DNA of 64,000 nucleotides from JAWXCB01 sp034440455 (GCA_034440455.1 JAWXCB010000054.1:66842-130841); one strand, 5' to 3'. Counted from the first letter of the stretch, positions 28,401 through 37,559 are shown. The notes: a model not told the origin generated them from the sequence alone. Program-made: numbers and translations.

Positions 28401-28481
28401 TTAGATGCGCAAATAGATGCAGCGGTGTATGTGCTGTATGGGCTTACGGAGGAGGAGATAAAAATTGTGGAGGGCGCATAA
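25422..28481 (+). CDS. Type IIG restriction-modification enzyme (Eco57I-like)
   Basis: One 1019-residue polypeptide combines nuclease, adenine methyltransferase and DNA recognition. The N-terminal PD-(D/E)XK-like nuclease shows GRVDYAF near 75 and FFVEAKK near 92. Methyltransferase motif I is DIACGSGSF near 417, and the catalytic motif IV is NPPY near 584. The C-terminal part is a TaqI/Eco57I-type specificity domain ending with YVLYGLTEEEI. Between VGKIIGG and LTPKEIAKLRF it carries about 12 extra residues (SPSPSGRVGVG) encoded by an inserted palindromic element. The frame is intact, so the enzyme may still work. A HipA-like kinase follows after 17 bases. Confidence 0.92.
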   Translation: MDTSFESAFKKVKVLVEDFQKHSARYLRTDYKEQEVRDDFINPFFDALGWDVSHREQRDPFHQEVKVEKSEREGRVDYAFRKAPDFKNPVFFVEAKKPSVDIKNELHYLQTIKYAWNAGLPVSILTDFQQLHILDTRNKAKANDGSAFTGDHKEYHFTDYANEKKFAEIYFTFSREAIEKGNLDAYVQQLRKPKGKAIQTGLFKGAFRPVDEDFLAYIDDLREELAKALKKNNEDLQSEALTEATQRIIDRLVFIRFLEDKEILEDYLIDKFGAKGNTWSDFISACLLLNTQYNGVVFKKHFIDDHHFKGPDETMFRDICRDICHLNTDYNFRYIPIHILGSIYERFLGKVVHATDKRVKIEEKPEVRKAGGVYYTPKYIVEYIVENTVGKIIGGSPSPSGRVGVGLTPKEIAKLRFADIACGSGSFLISVYEHLLDYHTLYYNKYEHIVAAQKDGCRKDEEGVWQLSIEQKQDILRNNIYGVDIDAQAVEVSQLSLYLKMLENENVVTVAKHLHKKGRLFGADKILPDLSGNIKCGNSLIGSDILSGQLFADEELKKLNPFDYATEFKDVFKNGGFDAIVGNPPYVRQELIEERTKKYFKQRYQVFNASADLYVYFFERATSLLNQKSGRVGYIANNKWMRANYGKPLRIYLENVITDLIDFGDLQVFHGAITYPCIVLATPNRKGKFLVTNVKTLDFVSLQDYVDEHGEDFPMKLLTSEGWNTANSKHILLTKKMAKESVPLKEFVNGKIYYWLKTGFNEAFVINEATKSGLIKEDSRSAKIIKPFLAGRDVKRYQQPTNGRYLIFIPKGFTNSQGNKPKDAWHWLKSNYTAVAKHLANYEKTATQRDDQGDYWWELRACDYYSAFEQPKIIIPAIAKVASYTYDNEGFYSNDKTSIIPSSDTFLIGIINSKPCDFFLKSIASTKQNGYFEYKPMYLYQLPIPKLNLSNKPDKHQHDQIVSLVTQMLDSKQKQSGAKTDKDKEYYTRKCEALDAQIDAAVYVLYGLTEEEIKIVEGA
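26608..26644 (+). mobile_element. Solo palindromic element end inserted in frame in the R-M gene
   Basis: CCCTCCCC-TTC-GGGGAGGG (26610-26628) is a perfect 8-bp hairpin, followed by TCGGGGTGGGGCTTAC. The same hairpin and tail, ending in GGGGCTTAC, form the downstream end of the DUF559 element inside ileS. The copy adds SPSPSGRVGVG to the methyltransferase just before motif I without shifting frame. Confidence 0.75.
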
Positions 28482-28498
28482 ATCAAACTGCGCGAATC

Positions 28499-29311
28499 AT
28501 GCCCTACCTCCACAGCATACAAGCTATCGAAAAAGTATTCGACACCGGATGCCGCCCGCTGCTGGCGCATTGCAGCGACCTGAATTATTACGTGTGCAAA
28601 TACAACACCGGGGCTACCTCAGCCGACCGCCTGTTTCGCGAATATCTTGCGTCTTCGTTTCTTAAAATTTGGAATGTTCCCACGCCTGATTTTGCTTTTG
28701 TAAACATCCGGCTCAAACATGTGCCTGCCGAACTTGGCGTGAACATGAATTTGAATTGCCCCGCTTTCGGCTCGCTGTATCAGCGCGAATACAAAGAACT
28801 GGATGCGTTTTATCACAGCATGAATGATTATCAGAGCAACCGTTATGCAGAAAGACAGGACTTTCTCAGCATCGCTTTTTTTGATTTATGGCTTGCAAAT
28901 GACGACCGCCACCCCGGGCATTACAACCTCTTTGTTACAGGCAACGGTGACCTTCATTTTGTGGCGTTTGACCATGAGCAGATTTTTAACGGTGGCAATC
29001 TTGATAAAGGGCTGTATGAACTTTCGCAAGAAGCCTCAATCTTGTCAAGCCCGCTGCTGTTTAAATTATTCAGCAAGAAAGAGTTGGGCGACAGAGCCTT
29101 CTATGAGCCGCTTTTTCAAAATTGGTATCTTTGCACCCAGAGTTGCAAAGCCCGGTTAGCCGCCATATTGGAAGAGGTTCCGCATGAATGGAGGATAAAC
29201 ATCGGGCAACAAGACGAATACTTAAAACGTATCGTTTTTAGCGAAGAGTGGTTTGAACGATGCAAAAAAGCATTTTTTGAAATCATTCAGATTAACTTGA
29301 ACAGGCGCTGA
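28499..29311 (+). CDS. HipA-like kinase
   Basis: The 270-residue protein resembles the short HipA-like kinase family. Its active site reads FFDLWLANDDRHPGHYNLF near residues 128-146, where Asp and Asn take the catalytic and metal roles, followed by VAFDHEQIF near 157 (metal-binding Asp). It has no HipA N-terminal subdomain. Full HipA proteins are Ser/Thr kinases that phosphorylate tRNA synthetases; the substrate of the short forms is not known. The ATG at 28499 lies 17 bases after the R-M gene. The next gene is a likely partner. No HipB-type helix-turn-helix protein is nearby. Confidence 0.75.
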   Translation: MPYLHSIQAIEKVFDTGCRPLLAHCSDLNYYVCKYNTGATSADRLFREYLASSFLKIWNVPTPDFAFVNIRLKHVPAELGVNMNLNCPAFGSLYQREYKELDAFYHSMNDYQSNRYAERQDFLSIAFFDLWLANDDRHPGHYNLFVTGNGDLHFVAFDHEQIFNGGNLDKGLYELSQEASILSSPLLFKLFSKKELGDRAFYEPLFQNWYLCTQSCKARLAAILEEVPHEWRINIGQQDEYLKRIVFSEEWFERCKKAFFEIIQINLNRR

Positions 29312-29364
29312 AATACAGCCGAAACATCCCGGAGCCCCACCGGGTAAAAAACAGGGAATGTAAA

Positions 29365-30225
29365 ATGGCAACTCAATACGCTATTCTTTCCGCGCAGATT
29401 CGTCCCGAAATTGACGAAAAGCTCACCATCGGTTTTCTGCTGATTGGCGAGGGCAAGGTCTATTTCAATTATTCCAAAAACAAGTTGGATGCTGCTAAAT
29501 CCCTGCTTTCCGATACAGGGTTTCGCTTGTTGAAAGATGCTTTGAAGAATATTGAAGTAACTGCCGATACTGAAAATAAAATCGCAGGCAGAAGCGGAAA
29601 TCAATACCCGCTTTCGCGTGAAATGACGCTCAATACTTTTTCAGAACCCTATCTTCAATACCTGCACAAGCATAATTATAACATTCTGTCTTTTTCCTCG
29701 CCCAAATCAATAGACGTTGAAACAACCCCGGCAGTTTTTCAGCAACTTTTCAGAAAATATATTGATGATAATGATGTGCTCATTGAGCCTGTGCTGAAAA
29801 GAAACAGCATGGAAGAGTTTAAAACAAAGCACCGTTCCCAACTTATCAGCCACTTTTTTCTTGACCGCGAAATCACCTCAGACGATGTAAAGAAATTAGT
29901 CGCGCCCGTAACCCTTGATTTGATTGGCATGAACGAAAAACCTGTTTATGCAAAAAGTATTGATTTGGAAAAACGAGTCCATAACATTGAATACGATCTT
30001 GCCCAGTTGCTCCTTCTTTACCTTGCGTATGTTGAACAGGGTAAGCCTGCACACGCATTTATTATTTCAAAAGAGCCTGCCAGCAAATCATCGAAGCAGC
30101 ACAAAATCTGGAAAGAAATACGCGCGATAAAGACTTACCAATACGTGGATGTTTCGCAGGCAGAACAAATTCTGGAATATGCCCGCACCCACGGAGTGAA
30201 GCCGCTTTTTCAAGAAAAGGAATAA
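29365..30225 (+). CDS. Uncharacterised partner of the HipA-like kinase, possibly DUF3037-like
   Basis: The 286-residue soluble protein begins ATQYAILSAQIRPEIDEKLT and continues IGFLLIGEGKVYFNYSKNKL. This start resembles DUF3037 proteins, which often stand next to HipA-like kinases, and the adjacency here supports that reading. I see no catalytic motif. The C-terminus contains a segment rich in Lys and Ser (ISKEPASKSSKQHKIWKEIR). The gap to the kinase is 53 bases and contains a short CCCGG/CCGGG hairpin. The family assignment is tentative. Confidence 0.6.
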   Translation: MATQYAILSAQIRPEIDEKLTIGFLLIGEGKVYFNYSKNKLDAAKSLLSDTGFRLLKDALKNIEVTADTENKIAGRSGNQYPLSREMTLNTFSEPYLQYLHKHNYNILSFSSPKSIDVETTPAVFQQLFRKYIDDNDVLIEPVLKRNSMEEFKTKHRSQLISHFFLDREITSDDVKKLVAPVTLDLIGMNEKPVYAKSIDLEKRVHNIEYDLAQLLLLYLAYVEQGKPAHAFIISKEPASKSSKQHKIWKEIRAIKTYQYVDVSQAEQILEYARTHGVKPLFQEKE

Positions 30226-30260
30226 GCGCCCCCTTGTTCCCTCAAGCGTGTCCCTGCATA

Positions 30261-31448
30261 TCACACCGCCCTGCACACCAGCCCCTTCAAATAACCAGCC
30301 TCCGGAAAATTCAACGCAACCGGATGATCAGGCGATTGGAACATGCGATGAAGAATGCTTACTTCTCGCTGCGCATCCAAAGCCGCATCGGCAACAATTT
30401 TTTGGAAGAGCATATCTTCCAGCAAGCCGGAGCAGGAGAAAGTAAATATCATGCCGCCCGGGTTCAGCAGTTGAAACGCAACAAGGTTTGCGTCTTTGTA
30501 AGCGCGGGCAGCTTTCTCCAAATGCTGTTTCGATTCGGCAAGTTTTGGCGGGTCCAAGAGGATGATGTCAAACCTGCGTTGTTCGCTCCTGTATTTACGC
30601 AGCACCGAAAACACATCGCCAACGACATTTTCTGTTTTAGATAAATCGAGTTTGTTGAGTGTTGTATTTTGGTCTGCAAGCTTCAGCGAGTCGGCAGAAG
30701 AATCAATATTCGTGACATGCTTTGCTCCGCCTTTCAATGCAGCTACCGCAAACGCACCTGTGTAGGCAAAGCAATTCAGGATGTCAGCGCCTTTCGCATT
30801 TTTTGCAACGAGCATCCTGTTTTCGCGCTGGTCTAAATAAAATCCTGTCTTGTGCCCGTTTCTTACATCCACTAAAAATTTGTAATCACCTTCTTCTATC
30901 TCAATCAACTCAGGCGGCTCGGCACCGGTGAGCAATCCTTTTTGCAGAGGCAATCCTTCCTTCTCGCGCACGCTTGCATCCGAGCGTTCATAAATTCCTT
31001 TATTGGGAATTACCTCATTCAGCGCTGCGACAATTTCCTGTTTCCACTTTTCAACTCCTGCTGCAAGAAATTGGGCGACTAAAAAATCATGATAGCGGTC
31101 AACGATGAGTCCGGGAAAGCCATCAGATTCGCCATAAACTAAACGATAAGAAGATGCTCCCGGTAAAATTGCATTTCGAAGCAGAAGGGCGCGGTTTAGT
31201 TTTTTTTGAAAAAAGGCAGCATCAATCTTTTCTTGTTCATCAAATGTCCATACGCGCACACGGATTTGTGATTGCGGAGAAAAAGCCCCTCTGCCGAGCC
31301 ACTGTTTCTTTGCAGAAAAAATTTCTACCGTATCGCCCGATTGGGGATTACCTTCTACCCGCTCGATTGCTCCCGAAAAAATCCACGGATGCCTGCGCAG
31401 TAAAGACGATTCGCGGGAAGGATTTAAATGAATTTTAAACACGTCCAA
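30261..31448 (-). CDS. rlmI: Class I SAM-dependent rRNA methyltransferase, RlmI-like
   Basis: RlmI methylates a cytosine of 23S rRNA at C5. The 395 residues begin with a PUA domain (RRHPWIFSGAIERVEGNPQ). A linking EEHUB-like region follows, then a Rossmann fold: the SAM motif DILNCFAYTGAFAVAA, acidic VTNIDSSADSL, and motif IV with the catalytic sequence IILLDPPKLAES. The catalytic Cys lies in FTFSCSGLL. Length fits the RlmI/YccW group. Confidence 0.88.
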   Translation of the reverse strand: MDVFKIHLNPSRESSLLRRHPWIFSGAIERVEGNPQSGDTVEIFSAKKQWLGRGAFSPQSQIRVRVWTFDEQEKIDAAFFQKKLNRALLLRNAILPGASSYRLVYGESDGFPGLIVDRYHDFLVAQFLAAGVEKWKQEIVAALNEVIPNKGIYERSDASVREKEGLPLQKGLLTGAEPPELIEIEEGDYKFLVDVRNGHKTGFYLDQRENRMLVAKNAKGADILNCFAYTGAFAVAALKGGAKHVTNIDSSADSLKLADQNTTLNKLDLSKTENVVGDVFSVLRKYRSEQRRFDIILLDPPKLAESKQHLEKAARAYKDANLVAFQLLNPGGMIFTFSCSGLLEDMLFQKIVADAALDAQREVSILHRMFQSPDHPVALNFPEAGYLKGLVCRAV

Positions 31449-31488
31449 AAGTAATGAAACGCTTTGGGAAGAAAGGAATTGAGTTAAA

Positions 31489-34400
31489 CTACTTCAACAG
31501 CGTGATACTCCCCGTCTTGTCAAATGCTTCGCCATTCAAAAATTCTCCCTGAATGTAATACACAAACACGGCAGGCATCTGTTCCTTGCCGCCCTTCGTG
31601 CCATCCCAGCCCTTGTTGATGTCGGTGGTTTCATACACGAGCGCGCCCCAGCGGTTGAAGATTTGGAATGTTGCAGTACGCACTGCTCCGAAATCAATGG
31701 GCGTTAGCACATCGTTATTTCCATCGCCATTTGGAGTGAAGGCATTCGGAATAAATACTTCGTATTCTGTTTTCACCACTACTGTGATTTCATCCGTAGC
31801 GATGCAGCCGTTTGAATCGGTTACTTCCAGCGTATAGCTTGTTTCCTGCACGGGATTCACAACAACAGGATTCGGGCAATCCGTGCAACTGAGATAATCG
31901 GGAGGCGACCAGTAATAGCCAATAATCGGAAGCGGTGAGGTTACTTCCGGTTTCAGCGTATCGCTTGCGCCCAATGAAATAAAAATGTACGGAGGCAAAT
32001 TCACTTCAAAGCCCGGTGATTCCAGCAGCGTGAAAGCATTGGTTGACATGCAGCCGTTATCATCCAGCACCATCACGCCATAATCGCCTGCTTCAAGTCC
32101 GATGAATACGCTATCATTTTGAAAGCGGTTTGCAAAAACAGAATATTGATACGGAGCCACACCGCCTGTTGCGCGTACTGTTACTTCGCCATCATCGCCA
32201 TCTATGCACAACACGTCATTCGTGCCCAGCACATCAATTGCAAGTGCGGGCGGCTGGCTCACGTCAACGATTGCTGTTGCGATGCAATCATTTTCATCGC
32301 GCACTTCCAACACATAAGCGCCCCCACTCAGACTTGTTTGCGCAGCAGATGAATCAGGTGGGTTTGTACTCCACAAGAAAGTATAGGAACCTGTGCCGCC
32401 AGTAACAAATGGAATCGCGATGCCCGTGTTGTCGCCATTGCACAGCACGTTTGTAGAAGAAACATTTACTTTCAGTTCCTGTGGTTCATCTACGAGCGCG
32501 GAAAAATTTCCCGAACACGCAATCGCATCAACCACCGCGACATCATAGATACCGGGTGCAAGATTTGAAATGACGCTTGTTGTTTCATTGTTTGACCAAT
32601 CATAGACATAGGGCGGTGTGCCGCCATTCACGATAATTTCAACCGAGCCATCATCGCTGCCAAAGCAAGTGAGGTCAGTGATGTTCAGCGTTGCCGTTAA
32701 TCCCGGAGCAGTAGAAATCGTTACTGAATTTGTTGTGGAACATCCGTTATCATCGCTGATGCGCACCGTGTAGGTTGCGGCTGGAACATTTGTGAGGTCT
32801 TCTGTAAAGATAAAATTTGACCAAAAGAAATCATAAGGAGGTGTGCCGCCACTCACCGTGAGGTCAACATCTCCATCTGCGCTCGTTGCGCAACTTACTT
32901 GCGTAGCAACGATTGACGAAGTAATCACGGCAGGCTCAATCACAGATGCAGTATCAAATTTTACGCAGCCGCTGTCATCGGTGATGGTTACATAATACGT
33001 TCCGCCTGATACATTGAGCAAATCCTGATTGGTTGTATTATTCGACCAGTTGTATTGAAACGGAGGAACACCGCCTGCGATGTCCATGTCAACATAACCA
33101 TCTGCTTCGCCATTGCAGGTTACATCGTCAATGCGCGTGATGTCGGTGAATGCAGGCGCGGGCTGGTCAATGCGCGGGGCAAGCACGATGAAACAGTTGT
33201 TGCCATCGGTAATCGTTACAAAATAATTTCCGCCAATCACATTCACAATGTCTTCCGTTACGGCTGTATTTGACCAATTGAATGTATAGATGCTGTCTCC
33301 GCCTTGAGGCGTAATAAATATCGCGCCTTCGGGAATGCCCGGACATGAAGCATCGCGGATGGAATCTATTGTTGCAGTTAATGCCGGTGGTTGCGTAACC
33401 GTTACTGCTTCTACTGCGCGGCATCCATTCACATCACGCGCAATGGCAGTATAATTTCCCGCAGTCAGATTGCTGAATGTTCCGCTTGGTTGAAAAATAA
33501 TATTGTTGATGGAATAGGTGTAAGGCGCAACGCCCGAAGAACCTGCGATATTGATTTCACCTGTGTTGTTCCCGTTGCAGAGCACATCCGTTTTTGTAAC
33601 TGAAATTCCAAGCAGCACGTTGGAGCCAAGTGAAGCTGAATCAAACGCAAGACAACCGCTTCTGTCTTCTACTCCAAGGAGATAATCACCCGGAGCGAGA
33701 CCATTGAACGTAGCATTGGTTTGAAACGGACCGTTATTCAATGAAAATTTAAAAGGCGGTGTGCCTCCTGTTGCGCCAAGCGTAAACATACCGTCATTGA
33801 TTCCATCGCAGCTTGCATTCGCACTGGAAACAACACTCACCGTAACTGTATCCGGTTCAAGCATAATGACATCAAGCGTTGCAACACAATCGTTATCATC
33901 TCGCACGTAGAAGCGATATGGACCTCCTGTGAGATTATCGAAAGCTCCGCTCTGATAAAAGTTTACGCTGTCAAGCGAATAGAAATAGGGACCGGAGCCG
34001 CCCGATGCGGTGATTACCATAAATCCATCGCCCTGCCCGTTGCATGTCACAGGAATTTGAAACAGCACGGAGGGAATTAATGGTGAAGGTTCATCCACCT
34101 GCACGGTGAGAGAATTTTGGCAACCTTGCGCATCCTGCACCAGCACGTTGTAAAGGTCGGCATCCAAGCCCGTGAAAATAGGACTGCTTTGGAAATTCAC
34201 TCCTCCATTAATGGAATATTCAATTGGTGAAGTGCCGCCTGTTGAAACAACTTCAAAAGTGCCGTCAGCAGAATTATTACAACTCAAATCTGTTTTTGAA
34301 AAAAGATTGATGGTGAGCGCAGGAACGAGGTCAACCGCAACAAGTTCAGTCACTTCGCAGCCATTTGCATCGCGTACTGTGAGCACATAAGAACCGGGCG

Positions 34401-36030
34401 CGATATTTCTGTACGTGCCGGTGCAAAGTGTAAACACTACCGGAAAGCCGAGCGAGCAGAAGTATGCGGGAGTACCCAAAGTTGGCGCCACGATAATAGT
34501 TCCATCATCAAAGCCTGCGCAGGAAACTGGCGTACTGCTGGTGTTTGCCTGAATTTGAGGTGGGTCGGTGAGCGTGACATTTGCAGTTGCGATGCACAAG
34601 TTCGCATCCCGGGTGGTGACGGTATAATTTCCTGCAACCAATCCAGTGAAAAGAGAAGAAGGCTGAAACGATCCGCCAACGGAATATTCGTATGGCACTA
34701 CACCACCAGAAGCAAGCGGCACGGAAATCATTCCATCGGAACTGCCGTTGCAAACAGGGTCAGTAACTGTTGCCGTCATTCCTAAAAGATTGGGCTGAGT
34801 AATAGTTACAGCTTCATTCACCACACAGCCGCGAAAATCCGTAACGCGCACACTGTAATTTCCAACAGGAATATTTGAAATAGCGGGTGTTGTTTGTCCG
34901 CCCGGTGTCCATAAATACGTGTAAGGCGGAGTGCCGCCTGATACGTTTGCAGTTGCGGAACCGTTGGATTGCCCGTTGCACACCACATCGGTTTTCGTGA
35001 CGTTTGCATTCAAGCCTGATGCGGGATCTTCGGCAATTACAAGATTGAATAATCCTTGCTCTACAGAAGTGCTGCCGTCAACCACCACATAGTATGTTCC
35101 GGCAGAACACAAATTTTCATTAATTTCAGATTGAGGCGGACAGTTTGCCGCATCAAGATTTTGATACAAGAGATTGCAGTTTGCATCCAGCAAATACAGA
35201 GTTGTATTCCAAATTGCGCCACACAAAGAGATGCGCACACCCATCGGCTGGGTTACGGTGAAGCTGTAAAACACATCATTGCCCGGGTCGCCATAATCAT
35301 TGCCGTAACATTCATTGCTGTTGAAGTGTGTCAGGTTGCCGCCCACATTCAACTGCCCAAGCGGAAGCGGATTGTTGCAGGTTTCTCCGCGCGTGTAGCG
35401 CCAATAAGTTTCTATTCTCGGCTGGTAACTACTGCAAACGCCCGTAACATATCCGTGACTGAACCAGCGGCAGGGCGAACCTTGGCGATAAGTTAAACTT
35501 GTTCTGTGCGGATTTGCATCACAACGATCGTCATCTTCTTCTTCCAAACCTACGCAGGAACCAAACACTACCACACCGCAACATTGATTGCAGCAGTTGT
35601 AGGCGCACCGAGAACCGCTGTTGCAAATACCTGCAAGATTATCCGTTGGTAAATCATCTTCCCACGCATCAATGCGTATATCAAAAAACTCAGGCACATT
35701 TGCTCCCGGATAGGTATGATTGAAAATAACAGTGTTCAAATCCTGTGAAGGCGCGGGCGGGTCAAAATTCGATTGAAGACACTGCCCGCCCTGCCAACTC
35801 GCTCCATCCAAATCAGCATTGTCGCGCGCCCATACTAAATAAGTGAAATCGTCAGGTGCAAACCCGACTCCTAAAGCTGATCCGTCAGAACTGCTCACGA
35901 GCGTATTGATTTCGCGCACGCGAATCTGGAACTGGATGGGACCATCGGTGAGCGTTTGCGCAATGGTGGGCGTTATTAGTTGCAGCAAAACGAGGACGAA
36001 GCTAAAATGCTTGTAGTACTTGAGTTTCAT
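31489..36030 (-). CDS. SprB-repeat surface protein with a type B T9SS sorting domain
   Basis: This 1513-residue protein has a signal peptide (to about residue 24, TIAQ). A Cys-rich N-terminal region includes NCCNQCCGVVVF, and a prepeptidase-like beta domain (about 215-340) follows. I count thirteen SprB-type repeats, each near 75 residues with the pattern V-x-C-N-G-x-x-D-G, GG-xx-PY-x-Y-x-W-S-N and a closing V-T-V-x-D-x-N-G-C. The C-terminal gliding-motility-type sorting domain contains FIPNAFTPNGDGNNDVL and GWDGT. Proteins of this plan are exported by T9SS and act as adhesins. The gene is monocistronic. Confidence 0.93.
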   Translation of the reverse strand: MKLKYYKHFSFVLVLLQLITPTIAQTLTDGPIQFQIRVREINTLVSSSDGSALGVGFAPDDFTYLVWARDNADLDGASWQGGQCLQSNFDPPAPSQDLNTVIFNHTYPGANVPEFFDIRIDAWEDDLPTDNLAGICNSGSRCAYNCCNQCCGVVVFGSCVGLEEEDDDRCDANPHRTSLTYRQGSPCRWFSHGYVTGVCSSYQPRIETYWRYTRGETCNNPLPLGQLNVGGNLTHFNSNECYGNDYGDPGNDVFYSFTVTQPMGVRISLCGAIWNTTLYLLDANCNLLYQNLDAANCPPQSEINENLCSAGTYYVVVDGSTSVEQGLFNLVIAEDPASGLNANVTKTDVVCNGQSNGSATANVSGGTPPYTYLWTPGGQTTPAISNIPVGNYSVRVTDFRGCVVNEAVTITQPNLLGMTATVTDPVCNGSSDGMISVPLASGGVVPYEYSVGGSFQPSSLFTGLVAGNYTVTTRDANLCIATANVTLTDPPQIQANTSSTPVSCAGFDDGTIIVAPTLGTPAYFCSLGFPVVFTLCTGTYRNIAPGSYVLTVRDANGCEVTELVAVDLVPALTINLFSKTDLSCNNSADGTFEVVSTGGTSPIEYSINGGVNFQSSPIFTGLDADLYNVLVQDAQGCQNSLTVQVDEPSPLIPSVLFQIPVTCNGQGDGFMVITASGGSGPYFYSLDSVNFYQSGAFDNLTGGPYRFYVRDDNDCVATLDVIMLEPDTVTVSVVSSANASCDGINDGMFTLGATGGTPPFKFSLNNGPFQTNATFNGLAPGDYLLGVEDRSGCLAFDSASLGSNVLLGISVTKTDVLCNGNNTGEINIAGSSGVAPYTYSINNIIFQPSGTFSNLTAGNYTAIARDVNGCRAVEAVTVTQPPALTATIDSIRDASCPGIPEGAIFITPQGGDSIYTFNWSNTAVTEDIVNVIGGNYFVTITDGNNCFIVLAPRIDQPAPAFTDITRIDDVTCNGEADGYVDMDIAGGVPPFQYNWSNNTTNQDLLNVSGGTYYVTITDDSGCVKFDTASVIEPAVITSSIVATQVSCATSADGDVDLTVSGGTPPYDFFWSNFIFTEDLTNVPAATYTVRISDDNGCSTTNSVTISTAPGLTATLNITDLTCFGSDDGSVEIIVNGGTPPYVYDWSNNETTSVISNLAPGIYDVAVVDAIACSGNFSALVDEPQELKVNVSSTNVLCNGDNTGIAIPFVTGGTGSYTFLWSTNPPDSSAAQTSLSGGAYVLEVRDENDCIATAIVDVSQPPALAIDVLGTNDVLCIDGDDGEVTVRATGGVAPYQYSVFANRFQNDSVFIGLEAGDYGVMVLDDNGCMSTNAFTLLESPGFEVNLPPYIFISLGASDTLKPEVTSPLPIIGYYWSPPDYLSCTDCPNPVVVNPVQETSYTLEVTDSNGCIATDEITVVVKTEYEVFIPNAFTPNGDGNNDVLTPIDFGAVRTATFQIFNRWGALVYETTDINKGWDGTKGGKEQMPAVFVYYIQGEFLNGEAFDKTGSITLLK

Positions 36031-36273
36031 TTCAGGCGCAAAATTTATGGAGAATCAAAAATTGCTTAGGGCAGAGCAATTACAATACTATGAATATTCA
36101 ATAAGTGAATGCTGCTTGAAGTTAGAACTTTAAAGGGAGATTATCCACAGAGGGCTTGCGGGTGTAGCACTTGCTGCTAAATGTTTTGGTCTTAGAAAAA
36201 GTCATTTTTACCCCTGCCGCAAAGGTTTTGGTAGAGTTTAAAAGAGCAATAAAAATGCGCTGAAATGAGCGAA

Positions 36274-36930
36274 TTACTGAACTTGAGGTGATTCTGATTT
36301 TTGCTCAAGCGCTTCATCCTCCTGGTCTTCTTCCTTGAAATAGCGTTTCTGGAAGATGATAATCATGAAGACACCAACGGTGATAGCCACGTCAGCGATA
36401 TTAAATACCGGGCGAAAGAAAATGAAGTAAGTGTCGCCCCAAAAAGGAACCCAGCCGGGCAGGTAACCTTGATAGAAGGGAAAATAAATCATGTCAACCA
36501 CCCTGCCATGAAACAAAGAGGAATAACCTCCTGCCTCTGGAAGAAATGTGGCGACCTTGCTCATGCTGTCCGAAAAAACAACTCCGTAAAAAACACTGTC
36601 AATGATATTGCCCATCGCGCCTGCAAAAATGAGGGCAATGCTTGCAATCAAGCCTTTCGGAGTGCTTTTATCCAGCAAATGAAAAAGATATACTCCAATG
36701 AAGAGTACTGCTATGATGCGAAAGAGACTAAGCGCTATTTTTCCGTAATCGCCACCCAGCGTGAGTCCGAATGCCATGCCTTCATTCTCTGTAAAATGAA
36801 TTCTGAACCAATCGCCAAATACGAAGTACTCCTGCCCGAGATACATGTTGGTTTTAATCCAAATCTTCAGAAGCTGGTCGGCTACTAATACCAACAAAAT
36901 AAGGACTGCGGGAAAATAGGCTTTTTTCAA
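36274..36930 (-). CDS. lspA: Lipoprotein signal peptidase (signal peptidase II)
   Basis: LspA removes signal peptides from prolipoproteins in the inner membrane. The 218-residue protein has four membrane segments. Catalytic Asp residues lie in GAMGNIIDSV and in FNIADVAITVG, both canonical. Bacteroidota versions carry the extra periplasmic insertion seen here (GVVFSDSMSKVATFLPEAGG). A charged tail rich in Glu and Asp follows the last segment. It is the last gene of the ileS-dksA-lspA group, 10 bases after the dksA-like gene. Confidence 0.95.
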   Translation of the reverse strand: MKKAYFPAVLILLVLVADQLLKIWIKTNMYLGQEYFVFGDWFRIHFTENEGMAFGLTLGGDYGKIALSLFRIIAVLFIGVYLFHLLDKSTPKGLIASIALIFAGAMGNIIDSVFYGVVFSDSMSKVATFLPEAGGYSSLFHGRVVDMIYFPFYQGYLPGWVPFWGDTYFIFFRPVFNIADVAITVGVFMIIIFQKRYFKEEDQEDEALEQKSESPQVQ

Positions 36931-36940
36931 AAAGCGAGAT

Positions 36941-37555
36941 TTAGGTAGATGCTTGCGCTTTCTTGGCTTCGATACTCAAAGTAGCATGAGGCACGGCTCT
37001 GAGTCGTTCTTTATTAATCAACTTGCCGGATACTCTGCAAATGCCATACGACTTGTTCGCAATGCGAATCAGGGCTTTTTCCAAATGGTCAATGTAGGTG
37101 ATTTGGCGCGAAGCCATTTGGCTGAGATATTCCTTTTCGGAAGTTCCGGTGCCGTCTTCCAGTCCTGAATATTTATTGGAATCATCACTGCCTACTTCAG
37201 CCGTCCGGTTGATTTGCTCATGCAAATACTTCAACTCTTTGCGAGAACTTTCCAGCCGATCGGTGATGAGGGCTTTAAATTCTGCGAGTTCCTTATCGCT
37301 ATAAGTAGTTTTTGTTGACGGGTTGCTTTTCATTTTTCCTTTCACAATCAATTTTGCTTTTGGTGCAGGCTTCGCTTTTGCAGCAACATTTACAATATTT
37401 TTTAATACTTTCTTTGTAACTGCTTTCTTAACAATCTTCTTTGCAACAACCTTTTTCTCGGCAACCGCTTTAGTTTTCTTTATAACCTTCTTTTTAGGCG
37501 CAGGCTTGATTTTACTTGCCGGTTTTTTAGCCACTGTCTTTTTCTTCACAGCCAT
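36941..37555 (-). CDS. TraR/DksA-family protein with a lysine-rich N-terminal tail
   Basis: The 204-residue protein has two parts. The first ~90 residues are Lys/Ala/Val/Pro repeats (PKKKVIKKTKAVAEKK and similar) resembling histone H1 tails. The second part is DksA-like: coiled coil, then YGICRVSGKLINKERLRAVPHATL. Only one Cys of the usual four-cysteine zinc finger remains, so zinc binding is unlikely. DksA-type proteins bind the secondary channel of RNA polymerase; here DNA binding through the tail is plausible. It lies 4 bases after ileS and before lspA, a common order in this phylum. Confidence 0.88.
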   Translation of the reverse strand: MAVKKKTVAKKPASKIKPAPKKKVIKKTKAVAEKKVVAKKIVKKAVTKKVLKNIVNVAAKAKPAPKAKLIVKGKMKSNPSTKTTYSDKELAEFKALITDRLESSRKELKYLHEQINRTAEVGSDDSNKYSGLEDGTGTSEKEYLSQMASRQITYIDHLEKALIRIANKSYGICRVSGKLINKERLRAVPHATLSIEAKKAQAST

Positions 37556-37559
37556 GTTA

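Noticed and set aside
36031..36273. Possible small gene or RNA between lspA and the SprB-repeat gene
   Set aside because: No coding frame, hairpin with T-run, or tRNA-like cloverleaf could be seen in these 243 bases.
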